From Amycolatopsis aidingensis (GTDB lineage Bacteria; Actinomycetota; Actinomycetes; Mycobacteriales; Pseudonocardiaceae): a stretch of DNA of 64,000 nt. The notes beneath the pieces were generated by a model. The model saw only the letters and a program-made list of their open reading frames with translations. It was not told the DNA's origin and made no database searches. Where the stretch lies: NCBI RefSeq assembly GCF_018885265.1, contig NZ_CP076538.1, positions 5,306,001 through 5,370,000 on the forward strand, in the 5' to 3' direction. Shown here piece after piece: positions 26,614 to 35,508 of this stretch (positions are counted from its first letter, which is position 1; every line of letters starts with the position of its first letter). A program made the position numbers and the translations under genes.

Positions 26614-27354
26614 ATGCCCGATCAGCTGTTCACCGACCCCGGCCTTGCCGCCCTGTACGACCTGTTCAATCCCTGGCGGGCGACCGGGGACCTGGGGTTC
26701 TACCTGCCGAAGGTGCTGGCAGCCGAGGCGGTGCTGGACGTCGGCTGCGGGACCGGGATGCTGCTGCACGCCGCCAGGCAGGCCGGGCACACCGGGCGGC
26801 TGTGCGGGCTGGACCCCGCGGCCGGGATGCTGGAGCAGGCGCGCAGGCGGACCGATATCGAATGGATCCATGGCGACCTGGGCTCGGTCGCGTTCGACCG
26901 GGAGTTCGACCTGGTGGTGATGAGCGGACACGCCTTCCAGGTGTTCGTCACCGACGAGGAGTTGCGCCACGCGCTGGCCGCCATCCGCTCGGCACTGACC
27001 GGGCACGGCCGGTTCGCCTTCGAGACCCGTAACCCCGCGGCCAGACCCTGGGAGCGCTGGACGGCGGAGCACGTCAGGGAGGTCACCGACGCCTCCGGGG
27101 CGGCGGTACGGATGTGGCACGAGGTGGACGTCCCGGTCAGCGGGGAGATCGTCCGGTTCACGACCACGTTCACCAGCACGGCATGGGACGCTCCGCGAAC
27201 CAGCCGGAGCACCCTGCGTTTCCTGGACGCCGCCGGGTTGTCGGCCTTCCTCACCGGGGCCGGACTGGTGACCGAGGAGCAGTTCGGGGACTGGGCCGGC
27301 AATCCGCTCACCGACTCCAGCCCGGAGATCATCACCATCGCACGCCGCGCATAA
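26614..27354 (+). CDS. Class I SAM-dependent methyltransferase
   Basis: 246 aa. The SAM-binding motif I is VLDVGCGTGMLLHAA, motif II region CGLDPAAGML with the acidic ribose-binding Asp, and a DLGSVAF segment follows. Similar in layout to small-molecule methyltransferases of the UbiE/Methyltransf_25 type. Substrate not predictable. It sits alone between the HTH gene and the HNH gene. Confidence 0.88.
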   Translation: MPDQLFTDPGLAALYDLFNPWRATGDLGFYLPKVLAAEAVLDVGCGTGMLLHAARQAGHTGRLCGLDPAAGMLEQARRRTDIEWIHGDLGSVAFDREFDLVVMSGHAFQVFVTDEELRHALAAIRSALTGHGRFAFETRNPAARPWERWTAEHVREVTDASGAAVRMWHEVDVPVSGEIVRFTTTFTSTAWDAPRTSRSTLRFLDAAGLSAFLTGAGLVTEEQFGDWAGNPLTDSSPEIITIARRA

Positions 27355-27369
27355 CCACCCGATCGTGTA

Positions 27370-27385
27370 TCGAACATGTGGTCGA
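27370..27385 (+). promoter_or_regulatory. LexA (SOS) box in front of HNH gene
   Basis: TCGAACATGTGGTCGA matches the actinobacterial LexA consensus TCGAAC(RNRY)GTTCGA at 15 of 16 positions, including the RNRY centre (ATGT). It covers the -35 region of the promoter whose -10 is TAATCT at 27394-27399. Several 13E12/DUF222 genes of mycobacteria are known LexA targets, so this fits the gene type. Confidence 0.75.
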
Positions 27386-27393
27386 TAGCACGG

Positions 27394-27408
27394 TAATCTG
27401 GGGTTGTG
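27394..27408 (+). promoter_or_regulatory. -10 element and leaderless GTG of HNH gene
   Basis: TAATCT (27394-27399) is a good -10. The GTG start codon at 27406 is seven bases downstream, where transcription should begin, and no ribosome site is present. The mRNA is probably leaderless. Confidence 0.5.
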
Positions 27409-28461
27409 ACCAGGACCTTCGGCATCGACACCTCCCGCACGAGCGAGGAGGAACTCCTGACCGCGCTGGGCGACCTCGAACAGCAGCGGCGAGCTCTGTA
27501 TGCCCGGGAGCTGGCGGTCCTGGCCGAACTCGACGGCCGCGGCACCGCCAGCCAGAAGGGCTACCGCGACCTGCCGACCTTGACCCGGGAGATCCTGCGG
27601 GTCAACCCGTATGACGCCCGCCAGCGCGTCGCCCACGCCCGGGCGGTGGTGCGGCGGCACGGCCCGGGCGGCATACCTTTGGAACCCGACCTGCCCGAAG
27701 TCGGCGCCGCCGCGGCCGAAGGCGCGATCGGGCCGGAACACATCGAGACCATCCGCGCCACCATCACCCGCTTCCCCCAGCCGGTCAGCCTGCCCGACCG
27801 CGAGCATGCCGAAGCGCTGCTGACCAAGGCGGCGCGGGAGTACGAACCCCACACCGTCACCACCCTGGGCCGGGAGATCCTGGCCCGCCTGGATCAAGAC
27901 GGGAATCCACCGAGCGAGGAGGAACTGGCCCGGCCGGAACGGCACCTGGACTGGCGACAAACCCGGGGTGGGCGATTGCGGGGCACCTTTGATCTGGATG
28001 CGGAGACCGCCGCAGTGTTGACCGGGCTGATCGAACCGAGAGCGAAACCCGCCAGCACCAAAGACGAACCGGACCGGCGCAGCAAGTACCAGCGCCAGGG
28101 GGACGCCTTCGCCGACGTGCTGCGGGTCGCGGCCGGGTGCCCGGAGGAGGGGCCCACCGAGGCGGGCGAACCCTTCACCGTCATGGTGACCATCACCCTC
28201 GACGACCTCAAGCACGGCACCGGATACGGGCTACTGCACGGGCAGGAGTCCTACTCCGCCGCCCAAATCCGCCGCATGGCCTGCGACGCGTATGTCGTGC
28301 CCGCGGTCCTGGGCGGCAAGGGCGAGATCCTCGACATCGGACAGCGCACGCGTGCGGTGCCGCTGGCTATTCGCAGGGCGCTGATCCTGCGGGACCGGGG
28401 ATGCACCTTCCCCGGCTGCCGGAAAAAGCCCAAGCAATGTGACGCGCATCATGTGGTGTTC
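27406..28461 (+). CDS. DUF222/13E12-type HNH endonuclease, exon 1 (352 aa)
   Basis: N-terminal 352 aa of an HNH nuclease with a DUF222 domain (~15-250: EEELLTALGDLEQQRRALYAR, then YEPHTVTTLGREILARLDQD). The HNH zinc part begins GCTFPGCRKKPKQCDAHHVVF and stops there. The frame is then cut by a group II intron after codon TTC (28461). Without splicing, translation would continue into intron RNA and stop at 28554, losing the N and second H of the motif. After splicing the protein is 416 aa with an intact HNH. An SOS box controls it. Confidence 0.85.
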
Positions 28462-29008
28462 GTGCGCCATGAGGCGCGTGTTTGTCCGATCGGAGGTGAG
28501 AGACCTCCGGCGCTGGACCGTCACAGTGGTTCGGTGAAGCTGAGGGCAGCCTGATTCACGGGAATGGGTGGATTGAGGTGGCAAGCGGCCCTGACAAAGT
28601 CGAGTCGTGCCAGCACTGCCAGATGGTGCGGGCTCGGTGAGCGAGACGAGAAGGTATACGAATAGGAATCAGTGTCTGAGGCCTCGTTATGTGGAGCCGA
28701 CTCGAAACCTGGCGGATCTGAGTCGGTATCGCAGTGCGCGTGAACCAAGTGAAGGGTGTAGCGCCCGCCTGGGATTGTATTCCTGGGTAGTCTGTGGAGA
28801 AAGTCTGTGGCGTATTCACAGGGGCTGCCGGGGTAAAGCTGAGTGCCTCACTCGTCGATCGGGAACACGTGAACATGGGAACCACCGCGAGCTTTCCATG
28901 CCTGGGCGCAATCCGGTGTCCCAGATGTGGATAGGTGCATTGCCCGCCGAGGGGCTCTGTGGTGGGGCGGAGTCGCCGTAGTACTCCGAGGGCGGGAAAA
29001 CCGTCCGC

Positions 29009-30508
29009 ATGGGGAAGGGCGACAGCGAATCGAGCAGGGAAGTTGGGGTAATGCCAGAAGAGGCCTCACCGGTGAACATCGGTGATCTGCTGCTGGTGCC
29101 GTTCACGGCAGGGCAGCGGGTACTGGGAATGCAGACGAAACTGCACCGTTGGGCGGCGGCCGATCCCGGTCGCCGGTTTGATGATCTCTACAACCTCGTG
29201 GCCGACCCCGCGTTCCTCGCCGTGGCGTGGGAGCGGGTGTCAGGGAACACCGGAGCACGCAGCGCGGGCGTCGATCGCCGAACGGTGCGGTCGATCACCG
29301 ACTCGGCGCTGGGTGTGGTCGGGTTGTTGGAGGAAATCCGCGCCGATCTGAAAGCGCGGACGTTCCGTCCGCTCCCGGTCCGGGAACGACACATCCCCAA
29401 AGCCGGTGGGAAGACCCGTCGGCTGGGGATACCGACCGTGACCGATCGGGTCGTTCAAGCCTCGCTGAAGCTGGTCCTGGAACCGATCTTCGAGGCCGGG
29501 TTCCAGTCCTCCAGCTATGGTTTCCGGCCCAGGCGCCGGGCCCAGGATGCCATCGAAGAAATCCGCAAACATGCCCGTGAGGGCTACGAATGGGTCTTCG
29601 AGGGCGACATCACCGCCTGCTTCGACGAGATCGACCACACCGCCCTGATGGGTTTGGTGCGGCGACGCGTCAAGGACAAGCGGATTCTGGAACTCATCAA
29701 GGCGTTCCTGCACGCCGGAATCCTCAGCGAGGATGGTCCTGACCGGGACACCCATACCGGAACCCCGCAGGGCGGCATCCTGTCGCCTCTGCTGGCCAAC
29801 ATCGCCCTCTCCGAGCTGGACGACTATTTCCACCAGTTGTGGGAGAACCACAAGAACGCCACCAACCGGCAACGGCACCGTGAACGCGGCGGTGCGACGT
29901 TCCGCCTGACCCGATACGCCGACGACTTCGTCGTCATGGTCAACGGAACCCGGGAACACACGGAATCCTTGTGGGGCGAGATCGAGGCGATCCTGGCCGG
30001 GATCGGGCTACGGCTCGCACCCGAGAAAACCGGAATCGCCCACATCGACGAGGGGTTCGACTTCCTCGGGTTCCGCATCCAGCGGTATCGCCAATATGGA
30101 AGCGATCGGCGACTGATCTACACCCTCCCCTCGAAGAAGTCGATGACTTCGATCAAGCGGAAGATCAAGACAGTTACCAAACGGATCACCCATCAGGACG
30201 CGGACCAACTGTTCCGGCAACTCGGAACGATGACCCGCGGATGGGCCCAGTACTTCCGGCACGGCTCTTCCAGCAAGGCCTACCACCACCTGCAAGACTA
30301 CCTGTGGTGGCGGGTCTGGGAATGGCTGAAGAACAAACACCCCCGTACCAGTAAACGGGACATCATAAACCGTTACTACAACCGGTGGTGGCCGGAATAT
30401 AACGGTGTCGAACTATGGAGACCCACAACGATGACCATCCAACGTTATCGCTACCGAGGAAACCAAATCTCGACACCCTGGGACAAACCAGCCATAACGG
30501 CAACCTAA
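29009..30508 (+). CDS. ltrA: Group II intron reverse transcriptase/maturase
   Basis: 499 aa (an internal ATG at 29051 is an alternative start). RT blocks: PKAGGKTRRLGIPTVTDR, SSYGFRPRRRAQDAI, FEGDITACFDEIDH, TGTPQGGILSPLLANI, and the catalytic YADDFVVMV. The thumb/domain X follows with GWAQYFRHG. After domain X only a short basic tail remains and no HNH endonuclease domain is visible, so mobility should rely on nicked or replicating DNA. It promotes splicing and reverse-splices the intron RNA into DNA. Confidence 0.95.
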   Translation: MGKGDSESSREVGVMPEEASPVNIGDLLLVPFTAGQRVLGMQTKLHRWAAADPGRRFDDLYNLVADPAFLAVAWERVSGNTGARSAGVDRRTVRSITDSALGVVGLLEEIRADLKARTFRPLPVRERHIPKAGGKTRRLGIPTVTDRVVQASLKLVLEPIFEAGFQSSSYGFRPRRRAQDAIEEIRKHAREGYEWVFEGDITACFDEIDHTALMGLVRRRVKDKRILELIKAFLHAGILSEDGPDRDTHTGTPQGGILSPLLANIALSELDDYFHQLWENHKNATNRQRHRERGGATFRLTRYADDFVVMVNGTREHTESLWGEIEAILAGIGLRLAPEKTGIAHIDEGFDFLGFRIQRYRQYGSDRRLIYTLPSKKSMTSIKRKIKTVTKRITHQDADQLFRQLGTMTRGWAQYFRHGSSSKAYHHLQDYLWWRVWEWLKNKHPRTSKRDIINRYYNRWWPEYNGVELWRPTTMTIQRYRYRGNQISTPWDKPAITAT

Positions 30509-30522
30509 CGGCGACTCGTGGA

Positions 30523-30618
30523 GAGCCGGATGCGGTGAAAGCCGCACGTCCGGTTCGGGGGAGCGGCATGGGGAAACGGCCCGGCGAAATCCGGACACCG
30601 CGCCCCATGCCGACTCCC
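30523..30618 (+). ncRNA. Intron domains V and VI
   Basis: Catalytic hairpin V (30523-30556) has paired arms GAGCCGGA/TCCGGTTC and an inner GCGGT-GAAA-GCCGC. Hairpin VI (30559-30618) carries the unpaired branch-point A at 30613 between CCCCATGCCG and CTCCC. Both are complete, so the ribozyme core appears intact. Confidence 0.88.
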
Positions 30619-30620
30619 AC

Positions 30621-30815
30621 TGGGCCCTCGGAGGACCCACCGCCCTGCACAACCTCACCCTGCTGTGCTGGTACCACCACAACCTCATCCACCACACCGA
30701 CTGGCAAGTCAGAATGCGCAACGGACTACCCGAGTTCATCCCACCAGCGTTTCTGGACCCGGAGCGAAGACCCAGACGCAACCTCCTCCACCGCCAAGGA
30801 AAGGAGGACGCGTGA
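30621..30815 (+). CDS. HNH endonuclease exon 2 (64 aa)
   Basis: Begins WALGGPTALHNLTLLCWYHH, which is the N-and-second-His half of the HNH motif, and continues for 64 codons to TGA 30815. Joined to exon 1 it reads CDAHHVVF/WALGGPTALHNL, the form found in uninterrupted DUF222/HNH proteins. It has no start codon or ribosome site and is translated only after intron removal. Confidence 0.88.
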   Translation, partial: WALGGPTALHNLTLLCWYHHNLIHHTDWQVRMRNGLPEFIPPAFLDPERRPRRNLLHRQGKEDA

Positions 30816-30820
30816 TGAGA

Positions 30821-31747
30821 TCAGGATTCGGCACGCAGGGTGTCGACGGCGGCCGCGAGGTCGGCAGGGTACTCGCTGGTGAACTCCACCCAGCGGCCGT
30901 CGGCGGGATGGGCGAACCCCAGTTTCCTGGCGTGCAGCCACTGGCGGCTGAGGTTCAGCTTGCGGGCCAGCACGGGATCGGCACCGTAGGTCAGGTCGCC
31001 GACGCAGGGGTGGCGCAGCGCGGAGAAATGCACCCTGATCTGGTGCGTACGACCGGTCTCCAGCTTGACGTCCACCAGGGAGGCCGCCCGGAAGGCCTCG
31101 ATGACCTCGTAGTGGGTGATGCTGGGCCTGCCGCCCGCGACCACGGCGAACTTGTGGTCCTGCCGGGGATGGCGGTCGATCGGCGCGTCGATCGTGCCGC
31201 GGGTCGGGTCCGGATGCCCCTGCACCAGCGCGTGGTAGCCCTTGTCCACGGTGCGTTCCTTGAACGCGCGTTTCAGCGTGGTGTACGCCTGCTCGCTGGC
31301 GGCGACCACCATCACGCCGGTGGTACCCGCGTCCAGCCGGTGCACCACGCCCTGCCGCTCGGCCGCGCCGGAGGTGGATATCCGCAGTCCCGCGGCGGCG
31401 AGCCCGCCGACCACGGTGGGGCCGGTCCAGCCGGGGCTCGGGTGCACGGCAACGCCGACCGGTTTGTCCACCACCACGATGTCCTCGTCGGTGTGCAGGA
31501 TCCGCATCCCCTCGACCGGCTCGGCGACCACGGACAGCGGCTGCTCCGGCTCCGGCAGCGTCACCTCCAGCAGCCCGCCCGCGGTGAGCCGGTCCGACTT
31601 GCCCGCCTGCCTGCCGTCCAGGCGCACCTCGCCGGACTCCGCCAACTCGGCGACCACCGTGCGGGACAGGCCCAGCAGCTTCGCCAGCCCGGCATCCACC
31701 CGCATCCCGTCCAGGCCGTCCGGGACCGGCAACATCCGCGCGGTCAC
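30821..31747 (-). CDS. rluD: RluA/RluD family pseudouridine synthase
   Basis: 308 aa. S4 RNA-binding domain (~18-75: [17 protein letters not shown]) followed by the synthase domain with catalytic Asp in [10 protein letters not shown] and a KGYHALVQG segment. It makes pseudouridine in 23S rRNA. Overlaps lspA by 4 nt (GTGA), the usual actinobacterial lspA-rluD order downstream of ileS. Confidence 0.93.
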   Translation of the reverse strand: MTARMLPVPDGLDGMRVDAGLAKLLGLSRTVVAELAESGEVRLDGRQAGKSDRLTAGGLLEVTLPEPEQPLSVVAEPVEGMRILHTDEDIVVVDKPVGVAVHPSPGWTGPTVVGGLAAAGLRISTSGAAERQGVVHRLDAGTTGVMVVAASEQAYTTLKRAFKERTVDKGYHALVQGHPDPTRGTIDAPIDRHPRQDHKFAVVAGGRPSITHYEVIEAFRAASLVDVKLETGRTHQIRVHFSALRHPCVGDLTYGADPVLARKLNLSRQWLHARKLGFAHPADGRWVEFTSEYPADLAAAVDTLRAES

Positions 31748-32370
31748 GGCTCGTCCCGTTCCGCGGCGGCCTGGGACTTCCCCTGCTTCCGGGTGGAGGT
31801 GCCGTCATAGTCCCTGCCGAGCAGGGACATCAGCACGATCAGCACGGCGCCGATCGAGATCGCCGAGTCGGCCACGTTGAACACCGGGAAGAAGTCGCCG
31901 TTCGGGGCGAACACGGACACGAAGTCGACCACATGGCCCTGCAACGGGCCGGGGGCACGGAAGATCCGGTCGGCAAGGTTGCCCAGCGCGCCACCGAGCA
32001 CGAGGCCGAGGCCGATCGCCCAGCCGACCGACCGCAGCCGCCGGGCCAGCCAGATGATCGCGATGACCACGCCGATCGCGACCAGGGCGAGCACCCAGGT
32101 CATCCCGGTGGCCATCGAGAACGCCGCGCCGGGGTTGCGCACCAGTTGCAGGTACACGGCCCCGCCGAGGATGCGGACCGGGGCGCTGCCCTCCAGGTTC
32201 GCCGTGACGAGCACCTTGGTGATCAGGTCAAGGGCGAACACCAGGGGCGCGATTGCCGCGACCAGGCCGATCCGCCGCGGCGGCAGCGGCTGCTGTGCGC
32301 CGGAATCGGCGGGCTCCTGCCCGTCCCCGGGTTGCTGCTCGTGATCGGTGCTCACCGGACCATTGTCCAC
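31744..32370 (-). CDS. lspA: Lipoprotein signal peptidase (SPase II)
   Basis: 208 aa. Four membrane helices (~38-56, 92-112, 119-139 and 160-180). Catalytic aspartates lie in GNLADRI and [10 protein letters not shown], and RNPGAAFSM is the conserved first motif. It cleaves lipoprotein signal peptides before the lipidated Cys. A polar, Gln/Pro-rich N-terminus of about 30 residues precedes the first helix. ATG start; a GTG at codon 6 is possible. Confidence 0.95.
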   Translation of the reverse strand: MDNGPVSTDHEQQPGDGQEPADSGAQQPLPPRRIGLVAAIAPLVFALDLITKVLVTANLEGSAPVRILGGAVYLQLVRNPGAAFSMATGMTWVLALVAIGVVIAIIWLARRLRSVGWAIGLGLVLGGALGNLADRIFRAPGPLQGHVVDFVSVFAPNGDFFPVFNVADSAISIGAVLIVLMSLLGRDYDGTSTRKQGKSQAAAERDEP

Positions 32371-32388
32371 GGCAGGTCCCGCGGCCGG

Positions 32389-33789
32389 TCAGCGTGGTGA
32401 CCCCTCGGCACCGTGCGGACCGGCCGCGAGGAACGAGGGCAGCGGGCGGGGGTCGGGGCTGGGGACCCACCTGCCGTCCTGCTGGGCATAGCTCCACCGC
32501 GCCCCGCGGGTCACCAGCCCGCGCAGCGCGCACACCAGCCGGTCCACATGGTCGACCGTGGTACCGAGGCCGAGACTCACCCGCAGCGCCTGCCGGGCGG
32601 GCACGCCCGTGCGGGCGATCAGCCCGCGGGTGGCGAGATGGGCGCAGAACGCCCCGTCGCGCACCCCGATCCCGTGCTCGGCGGACAACACCGCGGCCAG
32701 CCAGCCCGGTTCGAACCCGTCCACCACCAGGCTCAGCGTGCCCACCTGGTCGGCGGGCGCCGTGGTGTCGGTGAACAGCCGCAGTTCGGTGCTGCCGGGC
32801 ACGCTGGCCAGGCCACGCCGGAGCCGGGCGTGCAGCCGCCGCTCGTGTTCGGCCACGGCGTCCCAGCGCCGCGCGAGTTCCGTACAGGCCACGCTCAGCG
32901 CGTGCACCCCTACGGTGTTCGGCGAACCGGCCTCGTGCCGTTGCGGGCCGGTGTTCCACACCACCCCGAGCGCATCGCCCTGCCGCCTGACCACCTTGCT
33001 CGCACCGCCGCCAGCCAGGTACGGCGGCGCCGCGCGCAGCCAGTCGGCCCGGCCGATGAGCGCGCCCGCACCGAACGGGGCATACAGCTTGTGCCCGGAC
33101 AGCGCGAGGTAGTCCACGTCCAGCTCGCGGATCGAGATCCGCCGGTGCGGGGCCAGTTGCGCGGCGTCCAGGGCGATCCGCGCGCCGTGCCGCCTGGCGA
33201 CGGCGGCCAGCTCGGCGACAGGGAACACCTCGCCGGTCACGTTGGACGCCCCGGTGACCACGAGCAGGCGGGGCCCCTCCTCGCAGGCGGTCAACGCACT
33301 GTCCACGGCGGACACGGCCGCCGCACGGGTGGGCGGGGTGCTGATCCGGTGCACCCGCGGCCCGCGCCACGGCAGCAGGGCGGCATGGTGCTCGGTGTCG
33401 AACACCACCACCGAGGTGTCCTTCGGCAGGCTGCGCGCCAGCAGGTTGAGCGCGTCGGTGGTGTTGCGGGTGAAGACCACCTCGTCCCTGGCGCGGGCGC
33501 CCACGAACTCGCGCAGGGTCTGCCTGGCCTGCTCGTAGACCCGGGTACAGACCTGGGAGGCGAATCCCGCGCCCCGGTGCACGCTGGCGTACCAGGGCAG
33601 CAGCTCGTCCACCGCGTCCTGGACCGTCGCCAGGCAGGGGGCGCTGGCCGCGTGGTCGAGGTTGGCGTAGCCGATTCGTTCCCCCGTCACCAGCGGCACC
33701 CGCAGCCCGGCGCCTGCCACGGCAGGGAGCCCGGGATGGGCCGGGTCGGCAACGGTGGTGGCGGGAAGAACGTCGATGGCGAGTGTCAT
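32389..33789 (-). CDS. Class V aminotransferase, cysteine-desulfurase-like, SAM-riboswitch controlled
   Basis: 466 aa PLP enzyme. The PLP Lys lies in LSGHKLYAPFGAG, and the cofactor-binding ALDAAQLAPH and VTGASNVTGEV match the SufS/NifS/CsdA group. The enzyme class releases sulfur from cysteine or transaminates. The SAM-IV riboswitch 60 nt upstream says expression follows S-adenosylmethionine level, which ties it to methionine/cysteine or sulfur transfer. It is separate from suf or isc genes, so its partner is unknown. ATG behind GAGGAGGG. Confidence 0.85.
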   Translation of the reverse strand: MTLAIDVLPATTVADPAHPGLPAVAGAGLRVPLVTGERIGYANLDHAASAPCLATVQDAVDELLPWYASVHRGAGFASQVCTRVYEQARQTLREFVGARARDEVVFTRNTTDALNLLARSLPKDTSVVVFDTEHHAALLPWRGPRVHRISTPPTRAAAVSAVDSALTACEEGPRLLVVTGASNVTGEVFPVAELAAVARRHGARIALDAAQLAPHRRISIRELDVDYLALSGHKLYAPFGAGALIGRADWLRAAPPYLAGGGASKVVRRQGDALGVVWNTGPQRHEAGSPNTVGVHALSVACTELARRWDAVAEHERRLHARLRRGLASVPGSTELRLFTDTTAPADQVGTLSLVVDGFEPGWLAAVLSAEHGIGVRDGAFCAHLATRGLIARTGVPARQALRVSLGLGTTVDHVDRLVCALRGLVTRGARWSYAQQDGRWVPSPDPRPLPSFLAAGPHGAEGSPR

Positions 33790-33854
33790 GGCTGCCCTCC
33801 TCGGGTCGGGGACCCGGCGAGGGTCCGCGCTTGCCAGCCGCGGACGCGACCGGC

Positions 33855-33937
33855 CAGGTCCTCACCCGGAGCACCCCACCGCGGAAGGAGGGTTGCCGGC
33901 CAGCAAGCCGGGGCTTGACGCTGGCACTCATGACCTG
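33855..33937 (-). promoter_or_regulatory. SAM-IV riboswitch
   Basis: Minus strand: P1 is CAGGTC (33937-33932) with GACCTG (33860-33855). Between them come CATGAGTGCCAGCGTCAAG, CCCCGGCTTGCTGGCC, the GGCAACCCTCC core and CCGCGGTGGGGTGCTCCGGG, which together match the SAM-IV consensus found in actinobacteria. It lies 66-148 nt before the aminotransferase ATG. A GGACCC...GGGTCC hairpin follows and could be the expression platform. By family, SAM binding lowers expression. Confidence 0.85.
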
Positions 33938-33999
33938 CCGGAGAAGTTAGCGGAAACTTCGGTGCCGAGGCGAGCGGGTATCGCCCGGTGAGACGACCG

Positions 34000-35478
34000 T
34001 CACCCGCCGAGCTCGCCCTTCCACCTGGCCAGCCTGCCCGCCCGGTCCACGGCACGCAGTCTGCGTTCGGCCGCCGCCCGCGACTCCTCGGTGGCGACCA
34101 CCAGCAGCTGGTCCCGCTCCTGCAACCGGCTGGCGCCGTCCGGGGTGAAACCCTTGCCGCCCCGCACGATCAGGCTCACCGTCGCGCCGGTCGGCAACCG
34201 CAGCTCGTCCAGGTGCACGCCGTGCAGCCGGGAGCCGGGCCGGATGTGCACCTGCAGCAGCTCGGCGGCGAGCTCGTCCAGCGGGGCCGAGTCCACCTGG
34301 ATCTCCCTCGGTTCCCCGTCCGCGGACAGCTTCAGCACCCTGGCCAGCGGGCCGAGGGTGGCGCCCTGCAGCAGGGTCAGCACGAACACCAGCACGAACA
34401 CCGCGTCCACCAGCCGCTGCGCCCCCGGTATGCCCTCGGCCAGCGGGATACTGGCGAGCACGATGGGCACCGCGCCACGCAGGCCTGCCCAGGAAAGGAA
34501 GGCCTGTTCACGCCAGGGCAGGCGGAACGGGGTGGCCGTGAGCAGCACCGACAGCGGCCGGGCGAGCAGCAGCACCACCGCGCCCGCCACCAGGCCGGGC
34601 ACCAGGCTGTCCAGCAGCCGCTCCGGCGAGGCGAACAGCCCGAGCAGCACGAACAGGCCGATCTGGGCGAGCCAGCCCAGCCCCTCGGCGAAGGAAAGGG
34701 TGTCCGAGCGGTGCGGCAGCCGGGAGTTGCCGAGCACCACCCCGGCCGCGTAGGTGGCCAGCAGGCCGGAGGCCTCCAGCAGCTGGCCGCAGGAGTACGC
34801 GATGAGGCAGACCGCCACGGTGGCCAGCGGGTAGAGGCCGGTGGCGGGCAGGGCCGCCCTGCGCAGCGCCTGCGCGCCGAGCCAGCCGAACGCCAGGCCG
34901 ACCAGCAGGCCTGCCACCAGCTGGTAACCGATCATCAGCGGCAGCGTCCAGTCCACGGTGGTGCCGGTGGCCAGCACCACCACGGCGATGTAGGCCGGGG
35001 CGTCGTTCAGCCCGGACTCGAGCTCGACGGTCCCGGCCAGCCGCTTGCTCACCCCGACGCCGCGCAGCACGGAGAACACCGCCGCGGCGTCGGTCGAGGC
35101 CAGCACCGCGCCCCAGAGCAGCGCCATCCGCCAGTCCAGGCCCAGCAGCCAGTGCAACGCGGTCCCGGTGATCGCGATGCTCATCCAGACGGCCACAGTG
35201 GACAGAGCGAGCCCTGGCCCGAGCGCGGGCTTCACCGCGGACCAGCGGGTGGTGAGACCCCCTTCGGTGAGAATCATCACCAGCGCCGCGATGCCGAGCG
35301 CCTGGGTGAGGATGGCGTCGTCGAACTCGATACCGAGGCCGCTCTCCCCCAGCAGCACCCCGATGCCGAGGTAGAGCAGCAGCGAGGGGAGTCCTAACCG
35401 GATCGAGACGCGGACGGCGAGTACAGCGGCCAGCAGCGCGGCCGCGCCGATACCGAGGATGACCGGGAGTTGCTCCAT
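34000..35478 (-). CDS. K+(Na+)/H+ antiporter, NhaP2-type with TrkA-C domain
   Basis: 492 aa from ATG 35478, chosen because GGGAGG lies five bases upstream (frame extends 18 bp further). Twelve to thirteen membrane helices with the CPA motifs STDAAAVFSVLRG and ESGLNDAPAY (ion-binding Asp pair), and GLRGAVPIVLA. A soluble C-terminal TrkA-C domain at ~390-470 (QVHIRPGSRLHGVHLDEL) fits regulated cation/proton exchange. Plasma membrane; likely pH or potassium homeostasis. Confidence 0.9.
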   Translation of the reverse strand: MEQLPVILGIGAAALLAAVLAVRVSIRLGLPSLLLYLGIGVLLGESGLGIEFDDAILTQALGIAALVMILTEGGLTTRWSAVKPALGPGLALSTVAVWMSIAITGTALHWLLGLDWRMALLWGAVLASTDAAAVFSVLRGVGVSKRLAGTVELESGLNDAPAYIAVVVLATGTTVDWTLPLMIGYQLVAGLLVGLAFGWLGAQALRRAALPATGLYPLATVAVCLIAYSCGQLLEASGLLATYAAGVVLGNSRLPHRSDTLSFAEGLGWLAQIGLFVLLGLFASPERLLDSLVPGLVAGAVVLLLARPLSVLLTATPFRLPWREQAFLSWAGLRGAVPIVLASIPLAEGIPGAQRLVDAVFVLVFVLTLLQGATLGPLARVLKLSADGEPREIQVDSAPLDELAAELLQVHIRPGSRLHGVHLDELRLPTGATVSLIVRGGKGFTPDGASRLQERDQLLVVATEESRAAAERRLRAVDRAGRLARWKGELGG

Positions 35479-35508
35479 CACGCCTCCCGTCCACATCCGA
35501 TCTTCTGG

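Larger units (their letters stand above)
28462..30620 (+). mobile_element. Complete group II intron (2,159 bp) with maturase
   Basis: It begins GTGCGCC, matching the GUGYG 5' consensus. Domain V is the 34-nt hairpin at 30523-30556 with AGC triad, GAAA tetraloop and 2-nt bulge. Domain VI has arms at 30559-30573 and 30603-30618 pairing over 15 bp, with a single bulged A at 30613, 7 nt before the 3' end (AC at 30619-30620). Candidate EBS1 GAACAC (28863-28868) pairs with IBS1 GTGTTC (28456-28461). The maturase sits in domain IV. The 5' 550 bp hold domain I-III RNA and no gene. Lower GC than its neighbours. Excision joins the two HNH exons in frame. Confidence 0.92.

Noticed and set aside
28462..28554. 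HNH protein ending at 28554
   Set aside because: These 31 codons are intron RNA (starting GTGCGCC); homologous residues resume at 30621.
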